Positions 46,042-53,061 of a DNA stretch of 64,000 bases are shown one piece after another; the stretch's first letter is position 1, and each line of letters begins with the position of its first letter. Below the pieces are notes generated by a model. That model searched no databases and was not told where the DNA came from. It was given only the letters and a program-made list of their open reading frames with translations. Both the position numbers and the translations under genes were made by a program. The DNA is from Kitasatospora cheerisanensis KCTC 2395 (lineage in GTDB: Bacteria; Actinomycetota; Actinomycetes; Streptomycetales; Streptomycetaceae). The stretch covers positions 5,193,602 to 5,257,601 of the forward strand of contig NZ_KK853997.1 in assembly GCF_000696185.1 (NCBI RefSeq), written 5' to 3'.

Positions 46042-46168
46042 GGGGCGCGGGGAACTGCGCGAGGCGGAAGGCACCCCACCGCCAAGTTCGCGACGCAGGA
46101 CAACGACCTGCACGTGATCGCGGCCTTGCGGATGTGGTGTGCGCCTGTCGCGCAGTTCCCCGCGCCCC
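46042..46168. repeat. Perfect 21-bp inverted repeat enclosing an 85-nt structured loop
   Basis: Arms 46042-46062 (GGGGCGCGGGGAACTG...) and 46148-46168 are exact complements. The loop contains further pairings (GCAGG-ACAACGA-CCTGC near 46093-46109). It lies in the 193-nt gap between convergent icmA and the SDR gene. Sequences of this GCGCAGTTCCCCGCGCC type recur between genes in many Streptomyces genomes, so it may be a dispersed repeat as well as a terminator. Confidence 0.75.
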
Positions 46169-46211
46169 GGGTTCGCGCGTGCCGGCGTTTTCGCGCCCCG
46201 CTCGGGGCTTC

Positions 46212-46907
46212 TCAGTGCTCGGCCAGGAACTCCTCCCAGGTGCGGGTGCCGCGCATCGCGCCCGGGCCCGCGAGGGGGAGCGGGAGGGCCGGGCGGCGGC
46301 GGACGGTGCGGAGCAGGTCCGCGAAGGTGTAGGCGCGGGGGCCGGCGAGGTCGGGGACGAGCCCGGCCGGGGCGCCGAGGGTCAGGGCGAGCAGGCGGTC
46401 GGCGACCTCGCGGGGGTCGACGGGTTCGAAGCGCAGGCCGCGCGGGTCGGGCACCACGGGGAGCTTGGCGAGCTTGCCGGCCATGGTGCGGACGAGGGTG
46501 TGGAACTGGGCGGCCCGCAGCACCGTCCAGGGCACGCCGCTGTCGGCGATCGCCCGTTCCGCGTCCCGCTTGGCGCGGAACCAGCCGAGCGGCATGGTGT
46601 CGGCGCCGATCACCGAGACCATCACCACGTGCCGGACGCCGCCCGCCAGGGCCATCGCGTCGGCCAGGTGCCGGGCCGCCGTGTCGTCGCCCTTCGCGCC
46701 GCCGGCGAGGTGCAGGACGGTGTCGATGCCGTCGAGGGCCTCGGTGAGGCCGCTGCCGGCGATCAGGTCGCCGCGGACGTACTGGACGCCGTCGGTCGCG
46801 GGGCGGTCGTGCCGGCTGAGGACGCGGACGGTGCGGCCCGCGGCGAGCAGCTCGGGGACGACGAGGGTGCCGAGGGTGCCGGTGCCGCCGGTGACGAGGA
46901 TGTTCAT
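46212..46907 (-). CDS. NAD(P)-binding SDR/epimerase-like protein, ECF41-associated
   Basis: An atypical short-chain dehydrogenase of 231 aa with the Rossmann motif GGTGTLG at the N-terminus (MNILVTGGTGTLGTLVVPEL) and an NmrA/YwnB-like body. It is divergent from an ECF41 sigma gene; such sigma factors are characteristically paired with oxidoreductase/epimerase partners. ATG 46907 is chosen because it directly precedes the Rossmann motif. The substrate is unknown. Confidence 0.88.
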   Translation of the reverse strand: MNILVTGGTGTLGTLVVPELLAAGRTVRVLSRHDRPATDGVQYVRGDLIAGSGLTEALDGIDTVLHLAGGAKGDDTAARHLADAMALAGGVRHVVMVSVIGADTMPLGWFRAKRDAERAIADSGVPWTVLRAAQFHTLVRTMAGKLAKLPVVPDPRGLRFEPVDPREVADRLLALTLGAPAGLVPDLAGPRAYTFADLLRTVRRRPALPLPLAGPGAMRGTRTWEEFLAEH

Positions 46908-46953
46908 GAGGGGTGCTCCGTTCCGTGCTGCCACAGTGGGTGTCTGCTGCGTT

Positions 46954-46980
46954 GACCCCGACCGGGAAAGGGATGTGACA
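46954..46980 (-). promoter_or_regulatory. ECF41-type promoter for the SDR gene
   Basis: On the minus strand TGTCACA (46980-46974), 16 bases, then GGTC (46957-46954). The published ECF41 promoter, as I recall it, is TGTCACA-N16-CGTC, so this matches in the -35, in the spacer length and in three of four -10 bases. It points at the SDR gene, the position reported for ECF41 loci. Confidence 0.7.
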
Positions 46981-46981
46981 G

Positions 46982-47851
46982 ATGAGTGGGGGAACTCTTC
47001 TCGCGGAGCGGTTCGAGGAGCAGCGGCCCAGGCTGCGGGCGGTGGCGTACCGGATGCTGGGCTCGCTGGGGGAGGCCGAGGACGCGGTGCAGGAGGCGTG
47101 GCTGCGGCTGGACCGGCACGCGGAGGAGGTGGAGAACCTCGGCGGCTGGCTGACCACGGTGGTCTCCCGGGTGTGCCTGAACGAGCTGCGCAGCCGGGAC
47201 CGGCGCCGGGAGGAGGAGCTGGACACCCAGGTGCCGGACCCGGTGCTGGCCGCGCCGGAGCGGGACGACCCGGAGGCGGCGGCGCTGCTGGGCGACCGGG
47301 TCGGGATGGCGCTGCAGGTGGTGCTGGGGACGCTGGGCCCGGCCGAGCGGCTGGCGTTCGTGCTGCACGACCTGTTCGCGGTGCCGTTCGAGGAGATCGC
47401 GCCGCTGCTGGAGAAGTCCCCGGCGGCGGTGCGGCAGTCGGCGAGCCGGGCGCGCCGGCGGGTGAAGGAGCGGGCGCCGGTGCCGGACCGCGATCCGGTG
47501 GCGCAGCGCGGCGCGGTGGAGGCGTTCCTGTCGGCCGCCCGGGAGGGCGACTTCGAGGGCCTGGTACGGGTGCTGGCCCCGGACGCGGTGCTGCGGTCGG
47601 ACGGCGGCGCGCTGGTGGAGCTGTCCCGGGTGCTGCGGGGCGGCGCGGCGATCGCGTCCTCGGCGGCCGGCTTCCGGGCGCTGGCGCCGTACGCGCGGCT
47701 GGTGCTGGTGAACGGCGCCTACGGCGTGCTGACGGTGGTGGACGGCCGGCCGGTGTCGGTGATGGCGTTCACCGTGGTGGAGGGCCGGGTGGCGCAGATC
47801 GACGTGCTGGGCGACCCGGAGCGGCTGGCGGCGCTGGCGCTGCCGAGCTGA
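46982..47851 (+). CDS. ECF41-family (SigJ-like) RNA polymerase sigma factor
   Basis: A 289-aa sigma factor with sigma-2 (RLRAVAYRMLGSLGEAEDAV) and sigma-4 (LGPAERLAFVLHDLFAVPFE, SPAAVRQSASRARRRV) followed by a SnoaL-like C-terminal domain of about 110 aa. That domain replaces an anti-sigma factor and carries the ECF41 hallmarks in modified form: DGG (VLRSDGGAL) and DPERL near the end, in place of NPDKL. The WLPEP linker motif is also changed (VPDPV). The ATG lies one base from the TGTGACA promoter element. It is convergent with the TetR gene. Confidence 0.92.
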   Translation: MSGGTLLAERFEEQRPRLRAVAYRMLGSLGEAEDAVQEAWLRLDRHAEEVENLGGWLTTVVSRVCLNELRSRDRRREEELDTQVPDPVLAAPERDDPEAAALLGDRVGMALQVVLGTLGPAERLAFVLHDLFAVPFEEIAPLLEKSPAAVRQSASRARRRVKERAPVPDRDPVAQRGAVEAFLSAAREGDFEGLVRVLAPDAVLRSDGGALVELSRVLRGGAAIASSAAGFRALAPYARLVLVNGAYGVLTVVDGRPVSVMAFTVVEGRVAQIDVLGDPERLAALALPS

Positions 47852-47858
47852 CCGGGCG

Positions 47859-48527
47859 TCAGTGCAGCAGCCCCGGGAAGGGGTTGAGGAGCAGGGTGGC
47901 GAAGCGGCGGACCCAGTCCGGGGTGACGGGTTCGCCGCTCACCAGCAGCCGGTGTTCGACGGTGCCGGCGATGGTGTCGAAGATGATGTCGATCTCCTCC
48001 TCGGCGCCGGCCGGGTCCAGTTCGGGGTCCATCTCGCCGCGGGCCTGGGCGTTGGCCAGTCCGAGCTGGACCAGGACCTTCTGCGGCTGGACGATCCGCT
48101 CCCGGATACGGCGGCGCAGGTGGAGGTCGCGGGTGCCCTCGGCGAACAGGGCGAGCAGCGCGGCCTGGGTCTCGGGGAGGGAGAGCAGCTCGGCGAACCG
48201 GGCGACCACGGCCTCGATGTCGGCCTGCAGGCTGCCGTGGTCGGCGCACTCCAGCTGGTCGAAGAGGCTGGCGATGGCGTCGACCACCAGTTCGCTCTTG
48301 GACGGCCAGCGCCGGTAGAGGGTGGTCTTGGCGACGCCGGCCCGCTGGGCGACGTCGCCCATGGTGAGTCCGCCCCAGCCGAGTTCGGCGAGCGCCTCGC
48401 GGGTGGCGTCCAGGATGGCGAGGTCGGCGGCGGCGCTGCGGGGGCGGCCCTTGCCGCGGGCGGGCGGCGGCGGAACGGCGGCCGGCGGGTCCGGGTGCTC
48501 GGCGGGCTGCCGGGTGGTGGGGGCCAC
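47859..48527 (-). CDS. TetR-family transcriptional regulator
   Basis: A 222-aa regulator: Pro-rich N-terminal extension, then the helix-turn-helix (LTMGDVAQRAGVAKTTLYRR) and a ligand-binding domain of the TetR_C type. GTG start at 48527. A palindrome TTAC-N6-GTAA lies 18 nt upstream, so autoregulation is likely; a similar site precedes the DUF6230 operon 1.6 kb away. Confidence 0.9.
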   Translation of the reverse strand: MAPTTRQPAEHPDPPAAVPPPPARGKGRPRSAAADLAILDATREALAELGWGGLTMGDVAQRAGVAKTTLYRRWPSKSELVVDAIASLFDQLECADHGSLQADIEAVVARFAELLSLPETQAALLALFAEGTRDLHLRRRIRERIVQPQKVLVQLGLANAQARGEMDPELDPAGAEEEIDIIFDTIAGTVEHRLLVSGEPVTPDWVRRFATLLLNPFPGLLH

Positions 48528-48866
48528 CGCGCCTCCTAGCGAATTTACTCAGAAGTAACTTGGTGGCCCCACGGTAGCGACCTGCGGCGCTGCCCGATAC
48601 CCGCCCCGGGCCGGAAAGTGGGGCAGCTCACGCTTCCGGAGGGCGGTTGGGGCTTGCGGGGGGAGCCCGGGGGGCAGATACGCTACGACCAGTAGCGAAA
48701 GAGCGACAACCAACGCGCCCTGCCCCATGGGATCGGGCGGGCGCGCGGCGCGGATGGGGATCCGCGCCCGAACGGTCGGGCTCCGCCGGGGGAGGCGGGC
48801 GTCCAGCTTTCGGCATTTCCGGGCGGATGGCGTCCGGTACCGGCTCCGGCGGGGGAGGATAGAGCC
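48528..48866. other. 339-nt divergent region between TetR and thioredoxin genes
   Basis: Holds the TetR palindrome at 48545-48558, and an inverted repeat CGCTAC-GACCA-GTAGCG (48681-48697) on the thioredoxin side, about 170 nt upstream of its ATG. No ORF with normal codon use. Confidence 0.5.
48545..48558. promoter_or_regulatory. TTAC-N6-GTAA palindrome, candidate TetR operator
   Basis: TTACTCAGAAGTAA, two perfect 4-bp arms separated by 6 bp, 18 nt upstream of the TetR start codon and AT-rich against a very GC-rich background. Confidence 0.55.
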
Positions 48867-49847
48867 ATGCAGTCACGGAATTCGCGTCTCAACAGCTCCG
48901 CCCTGCGCGGTGCGGTGGACCTCGCCGCGGTGAAGGCGGCCGGAGAGGCCGCCCAGAAGGCGGAGCAGACCCGGGCCGAGCGGGCCCGGCAGGCGGCGAC
49001 GGGCGAGAGCCCGGCGCTCGCGGAGTACCCCCTGGTGCTGGACGTCACCGAGGACACCTTCGAGTCGGAGGTGGTCCAGCGCTCGGCCGAGGTCCCCGTG
49101 GTGGTGGACTTCTGGGCCGAGTGGTGCGGCCCGTGCAAGCAGCTCAGTCCGATCCTCGAACGCCTCGCCGAGGAGTACGCGGGCCGGATCGTGCTCGCCA
49201 AGATCGACGTGGACGCCAACCCGCTGATCGCCCAGCAGTTCGGCATCCAGGGCATCCCGGCCGTGATGGCCGTGGTCGCGGGCCAGCTGGTGCCGCTGTT
49301 CCAGGGCGCCGAGAACGAGTCGAACGTCCGCAAGGTGCTGGACCAGCTGATCGCGGTCGCCGAGCAGCGCTTCGGCATCGTCGGCGTCGCCGCGGGCGGC
49401 GGCCCGGACGTGCCGGCGGCCCCGCGGGTGCCGGTCGACCCGGCGCTGGAGGCCGCGCACGAGGCGCTGGACCGGGGCGACCTGGGCGGCGCGGTGCAGG
49501 CGTACCAGAACGTGCTGAGCGACCGGCCCGGCCACGTCGAGGCGAAGCTCGGCCTGGCCCAGGCGCAGCTGTTGCAGCGGGTGGAGAAGCTCGACCCGCA
49601 GCAGGTGCGCACCGACGCCGCGGCCGACCCGAAGGACGTGGCGGCCCAGCTGCGGGCGGCCGACCTGGACCTGGTCGGCGGTCACGTCGAGGACGCCTTC
49701 GGCCGCCTGGTGGACACCGTGGCGAAGACCTTCGGCGAGGACCGGGACACCGCGCGACTGCGGCTGCTGGAGCTCTTCGAGGTCATCGGCCCGGAGGACC
49801 CGCGCACGGTGGCGGCCCGTCAGGCGCTGGCCCGGGTGCTGTTCTGA
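48867..49847 (+). CDS. Thioredoxin-domain protein with TPR tail (YbbN/CnoX-like)
   Basis: A 326-aa protein: unstructured N-terminal 60 aa, a thioredoxin domain with the active site WCGPC (Cys87 and Cys90), then helical TPR-like repeats (AAHEALDRGDLGGAVQAYQN, VEAKLGLAQAQLL). The YbbN/CnoX family acts as a redox-linked chaperone. It differs from E. coli YbbN in keeping both active-site cysteines. The ATG has a GGGGGAGGA site. A strong terminator follows. Confidence 0.92.
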   Translation: MQSRNSRLNSSALRGAVDLAAVKAAGEAAQKAEQTRAERARQAATGESPALAEYPLVLDVTEDTFESEVVQRSAEVPVVVDFWAEWCGPCKQLSPILERLAEEYAGRIVLAKIDVDANPLIAQQFGIQGIPAVMAVVAGQLVPLFQGAENESNVRKVLDQLIAVAEQRFGIVGVAAGGGPDVPAAPRVPVDPALEAAHEALDRGDLGGAVQAYQNVLSDRPGHVEAKLGLAQAQLLQRVEKLDPQQVRTDAAADPKDVAAQLRAADLDLVGGHVEDAFGRLVDTVAKTFGEDRDTARLRLLELFEVIGPEDPRTVAARQALARVLF

Positions 49848-49938
49848 CGGCACTGGGTGACACGTTCGGTGACCTGCGGTGTCGTCGGGGATTTGACGAC
49901 TTTCGTGGCTAAACCGGGTAGGTTTACCAAATCTTGAT

Positions 49939-49981
49939 AACACCCCTTCTTCGTCGCCCTGCGTGACGGAGGAGGGGTGTT
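49939..49981 (+). terminator. Intrinsic terminator after the thioredoxin gene
   Basis: A 17-bp stem, AACACCCCTTCTTCGTC (49939-49955) with GACGGAGGAGGGGTGTT (49965-49981), containing two G-U pairs and a 9-nt loop, followed by TCCTTGG. About 90 nt after the stop. Confidence 0.85.
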
Positions 49982-50082
49982 TCCTTGGTGTTTGCGGGGG
50001 TCGCGGGCTCGGCGGCTCCGCGTTTTCGTCACTCTCCGCAGTCTGCCGTTCGATCTCCTGAGCGAAGGCGTTCACTGTTGGA

Positions 50083-50096
50083 TTACCCGTCAGTAA
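50083..50096. promoter_or_regulatory. TTAC-N6-GTAA palindrome upstream of the DUF6230 operon
   Basis: TTACCCGTCAGTAA has the same arms and spacing as the site before the TetR gene at 48545. Probably the operator of the same regulator, placed about 300 nt before the operon's first gene. Confidence 0.45.
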
Positions 50097-50402
50097 CGCA
50101 CCCCTTGTGCTCGGCCCGGTATTCGAGCACGATCGGCGACGCCCGGTCCCTCCGCAACGAGGGTCCCCACCGGGTGAGGACAGGGGGGTAAACCGCAGAT
50201 CCCACGCGGCGGTTCCTGGCCTCGGCGGTCGCGCAGCCCGCGCGCTCGCACGGTTGTCGCTCGGGGGTGATCGCCGAACGCCGTCCCCACGGCACCCGGC
50301 GCTCTCCGCTACCGAGGACGTAGCTCTCTCCCATCCCGGGCCGAACCATGTGCGGGACGCACCGGAACGGCCGGAGATGTACGTCCTAGAAGGAGGACTC
50401 GC

Positions 50403-51035
50403 ATGTCCACGTCTTACGGCAAGACCCGCTGGAAGCGCTTCGCCCTGGTGATGGTGCCCAGCATGGCGGCCACCGCCGCGATCGGCGTCTCGCTGGCCAA
50501 CTCCGCGCTGGCGGCCTCGTTCTCGGTCTCCGGCCAGCAGTTCAAGGTCACCGTCGACCAGCTGAAGGGCGAGGGCTTCTCGCAGTTCGGCGGCGTCGAC
50601 ATGGAGGCCAACAAGACCCCGCACCCGGTCGCCATCTCGGCCTTCGACCACGCCACCCTGCAGAACCTGTGCCAGTCGGTCGTCACCGACCTCGGCCCGC
50701 TCGGCAAGTGGACCCTGGTCCTCAAGGCCGGCCAGGACGCGAAGAACCCGGTCGACGCCCAGCAGCTGCTGATCGACCTGAACCAGCTGAACGCCGACGC
50801 CAAGTTCGGCAGCATCAACATCGGTCAGGACGCCAGCACCCTGCAGGGCTCCGCGATCGACAAGCTGAAGGCCGACGGCGGCTCGCTGCCGACCGGCGCG
50901 CAGGGCTTCGCGCAGGCCGCCAAGACCGCCGAGCTGTCCAAGGTCCAGCAGACCGCGTACGCCACCTCGGCCGGCACCTTCACGCTCCCGGGCCTGAAGC
51001 TGAACATCACCCAGGGCACCAACGAGTGCTACTAG
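50403..51035 (+). CDS. DUF6230 family exported/cell-surface protein
   Basis: A 210-aa protein with a basic N-terminus and one hydrophobic helix (FALVMVPSMAATAAIGVSLA) acting as a signal or anchor, and a beta-rich, Cys-poor exported domain (SFSVSGQQFKVTVDQLKGEG). Two cysteines only (Cys98-like in NLCQSV and the penultimate residue). DUF6230 proteins are found next to DUF6114 in many Streptomyces; the older label cholesterol esterase has no sequence support. AGAAGGAGGA ribosome site. Confidence 0.88.
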   Translation: MSTSYGKTRWKRFALVMVPSMAATAAIGVSLANSALAASFSVSGQQFKVTVDQLKGEGFSQFGGVDMEANKTPHPVAISAFDHATLQNLCQSVVTDLGPLGKWTLVLKAGQDAKNPVDAQQLLIDLNQLNADAKFGSINIGQDASTLQGSAIDKLKADGGSLPTGAQGFAQAAKTAELSKVQQTAYATSAGTFTLPGLKLNITQGTNECY

Positions 51036-51047
51036 TCCGCAGTTGAC

Positions 51048-51066
51048 GGCCCGTCAGTGACGGGCC
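51048..51066 (+). terminator. Hairpin between DUF6230 and DUF6114 genes
   Basis: GGCCCGTCA (51048-51056) and TGACGGGCC (51058-51066) are exact complements with one base between, folding as a 7-bp stem with a 5-nt loop, 12 nt after the DUF6230 stop. Candidate attenuator inside the operon. Confidence 0.45.
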
Positions 51067-51181
51067 CGATCGCGGACCACCGGTTCGAGGGGGCGGCGCA
51101 CCGCCGTTCCCTCGGGCCGCACCCCGGCACACCCGGGGCCATCCGTATTTCCCCTCGGACCCACCATCGAGGAGTCGCACC

Positions 51182-51739
51182 ATGTCCAGCGCAACCGTCG
51201 AGGCCTGGCCCGAGGGCCCGGCCGGCTTGGCCAGCCGAGGTCGGCGAGGGTTCCGCGCCTGGCGGCGCACCCGGCCGTTCTGGGGTGGCCTGCTGGCCAT
51301 GATCGCCGGCCTCCCGATCCTCTACTTCCCGTACGCCCACCTCAGCCTGGGCGGCCTGACGGTGGCGATGTCCACCACCGCCGGGGCCGGCTCGATGATC
51401 ATCGGCATCCTGCTGATCGTGCTCGGCCTGACCGCCTGGTTCCAGCCGCTGGTGCGGATCTTCTGCGGGGTGGCGACCACCATCCTGGCGCTGATCTCCA
51501 TCCCGGTCTCCAACCTGGGCGGCTTCGGCATGGGCCTGGTCCCCGGCCTGATCGCCGGCGGCCTGCTGGTCTCCTGGGCGCCGCTGCAGCCGCTCCCGGC
51601 CGCCGGCCCGGAGACCGCCGGGGCGGCCGCGCCCGTGGACGCCGCGCCGACCGCGCCGCTGCCCGCGCAGGCCGCCGCCGCGCAGCCGCTGGAGTACGGC
51701 GCGGCGCCGGTGGCCGAGCCGGAGGGGGAGCGGCCGTGA
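51182..51739 (+). CDS. DUF6114 family membrane protein
   Basis: A 185-aa protein with four membrane segments (LLAMIAGLPILYFPYAHLSL, AGAGSMIIGILLIVLGLTAW, IFCGVATTILALISIPVSNL, GFGMGLVPGLIAGGLLVSW) and an Ala/Pro-rich cytoplasmic or external tail of about 50 aa. The start has GAGGAG upstream. Its stop overlaps the next gene by 4 nt. Confidence 0.88.
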   Translation: MSSATVEAWPEGPAGLASRGRRGFRAWRRTRPFWGGLLAMIAGLPILYFPYAHLSLGGLTVAMSTTAGAGSMIIGILLIVLGLTAWFQPLVRIFCGVATTILALISIPVSNLGGFGMGLVPGLIAGGLLVSWAPLQPLPAAGPETAGAAAPVDAAPTAPLPAQAAAAQPLEYGAAPVAEPEGERP

Positions 51740-52980
51740 CCGACCCCGAGAAGGCCGAGCCCGGCCCGCGGCACGCAGTGCCACGCGAGGGCATCCGGTC
51801 CCGGCTGCGCGGACGGGCGCTGGCGATCGCCGCCGTGCCGACCGCGCTGCTGGTCGGCGCCGCCTACACGCCGACCCTGGCGGTCGCCGCGGACCCGCAG
51901 TCCGGCAGCTGCGCGAGCAGCCCGGACACCGTGCTCAAGGAGACGCCCGTCCCGAAGAGCGAGATCAAGGTGCTGCCGGACTCCTCCGCGAGCCAGGCGG
52001 CGGCCGTCCAGTCCGGGCAGTCCGGGCAGGCCCCCGCGGGCAGTGCCGCCGCGGTGCCCGCGGTGTTCACCGGCTCGACCGCCGTGCAGCCCGCCACCTA
52101 CGTGACGCCGAACACCGGCGCCGCGGCCGGCGGGGTGCAGCAGGCCGGGGTGATCGACGACTGGTGGAACAACCTGATCCACCCGGGCGCCGCCGCGAGC
52201 GCCGCCCCGTCCGCCACACCGAACGCCGCGTCCTCCGCGCCCACCACGCCGAGCCCGACCGCGAAGCCGTCCGCGACCCCGAGCCCGTCGGCGACCGGCC
52301 GTCCCACCACCACGCCGTCGACGCCCGCCACGCCGCAGGAGACGGCCGGCCCGTCCGCGCCGGCGGCCGGCGGCGGCACGAAGGCCCCGTCGACCAAGGC
52401 GCCGACGGCCGCGCCGTCCGCCTCGGCGTCCGACGACCCGAACTGCCTGGTGAGCACCAAGGGCCTGGCGGCCAAGGCCGCGCCGAGCGGCCACGTGGTG
52501 CCGGACCAGAACTGGGTGCTGCACTCGACCCGGCTGGCGCTGCACGGCTCGGTGTTCAACGGCGTCTACGACGTCACCACCGAGAGCGGCACCAAGCGGG
52601 TGCTGAAGTTCACCACCGACAGCGTCGACATCGAGAACCTCGACATGTCGACCATCCAGATCCCCGGCCTGACCTTCCACGTGAAGAGCCGTCAGGGATC
52701 GACCTCCACCATGCGCAACGGCCCGATCACCATGTACGTGGAGAGCCTGTCCGGGCACCTGGCGGCCGTCTACGGCCTGCCGATACCCATCGACCTGGGC
52801 CCGATCACGCTCACCCCGGACACCCTGCCGAAGTGGCTGTGGGACCTGCTGGGCGCGGTGCCGATCCCGCTCGACCTGACCCTCAGCGACGCCAAGGCGG
52901 TGCAGGCCGGCCAGTTCGGCGGCGACCTCACCATCCCGGGCATGCGGCTGTTCAACGACAAGGAGCCGTACGACGGCTGA
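51736..52980 (+). CDS. Secreted Pro/Ser/Thr-linker protein of the DUF6114 operon
   Basis: A 414-aa protein. The N-terminal 50 aa hold a membrane/signal segment (LAIAAVPTALLVGAAYTPTL, ending AVAADPQ); residues about 130-240 are a low-complexity linker (PSATPSPSATGRPTTTPSTP). The C-terminal 180 aa form a folded domain (GSVFNGVYDVTTESGTKRVL ... LPKWLWDLLGAVPIPLDLTL) of no family I can name. Start GTG overlaps DUF6114, so they are translated together. Confidence 0.85.
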   Translation: MTDPEKAEPGPRHAVPREGIRSRLRGRALAIAAVPTALLVGAAYTPTLAVAADPQSGSCASSPDTVLKETPVPKSEIKVLPDSSASQAAAVQSGQSGQAPAGSAAAVPAVFTGSTAVQPATYVTPNTGAAAGGVQQAGVIDDWWNNLIHPGAAASAAPSATPNAASSAPTTPSPTAKPSATPSPSATGRPTTTPSTPATPQETAGPSAPAAGGGTKAPSTKAPTAAPSASASDDPNCLVSTKGLAAKAAPSGHVVPDQNWVLHSTRLALHGSVFNGVYDVTTESGTKRVLKFTTDSVDIENLDMSTIQIPGLTFHVKSRQGSTSTMRNGPITMYVESLSGHLAAVYGLPIPIDLGPITLTPDTLPKWLWDLLGAVPIPLDLTLSDAKAVQAGQFGGDLTIPGMRLFNDKEPYDG

Positions 52981-53008
52981 GCCGCCGTCACAGTCCTCGC
53001 GCGAACGC

Positions 53009-53045
53009 CGCAGGGGCGGACCCGATCCTCGGGTCCGCCCCTGCG
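53009..53045. terminator. Bidirectional terminator before pyk
   Basis: A perfect 17-bp stem CGCAGGGGCGGACCCGA (53009-53025) and its complement (53029-53045) with a TCC loop, between the convergent secreted-protein gene and pyk. Confidence 0.85.
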
Positions 53046-53061
53046 GGTTCCTGCGCCGGGC

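Larger units (their letters stand above)
49848..50402. other. 555-nt region: terminator plus long leader of the DUF6230 operon
   Basis: No ORF with proper codon use. It contains the thioredoxin terminator (49939-49981), a TTAC-N6-GTAA palindrome (50083-50096) and about 300 nt between that and the DUF6230 start. This stretch has several local stems: GTGCTCG/CGAGCAC (50107-50113, 50124-50130), CCCTC/GAGGG and GTCC-CCACC/GGGTG-GGAC. It fits no riboswitch family I know. Confidence 0.5.

Noticed and set aside
50100..50400. Known riboswitch (c-di-AMP, cobalamin) in the DUF6230 leader
   Set aside because: Stems are present but I could not match any conserved riboswitch core.
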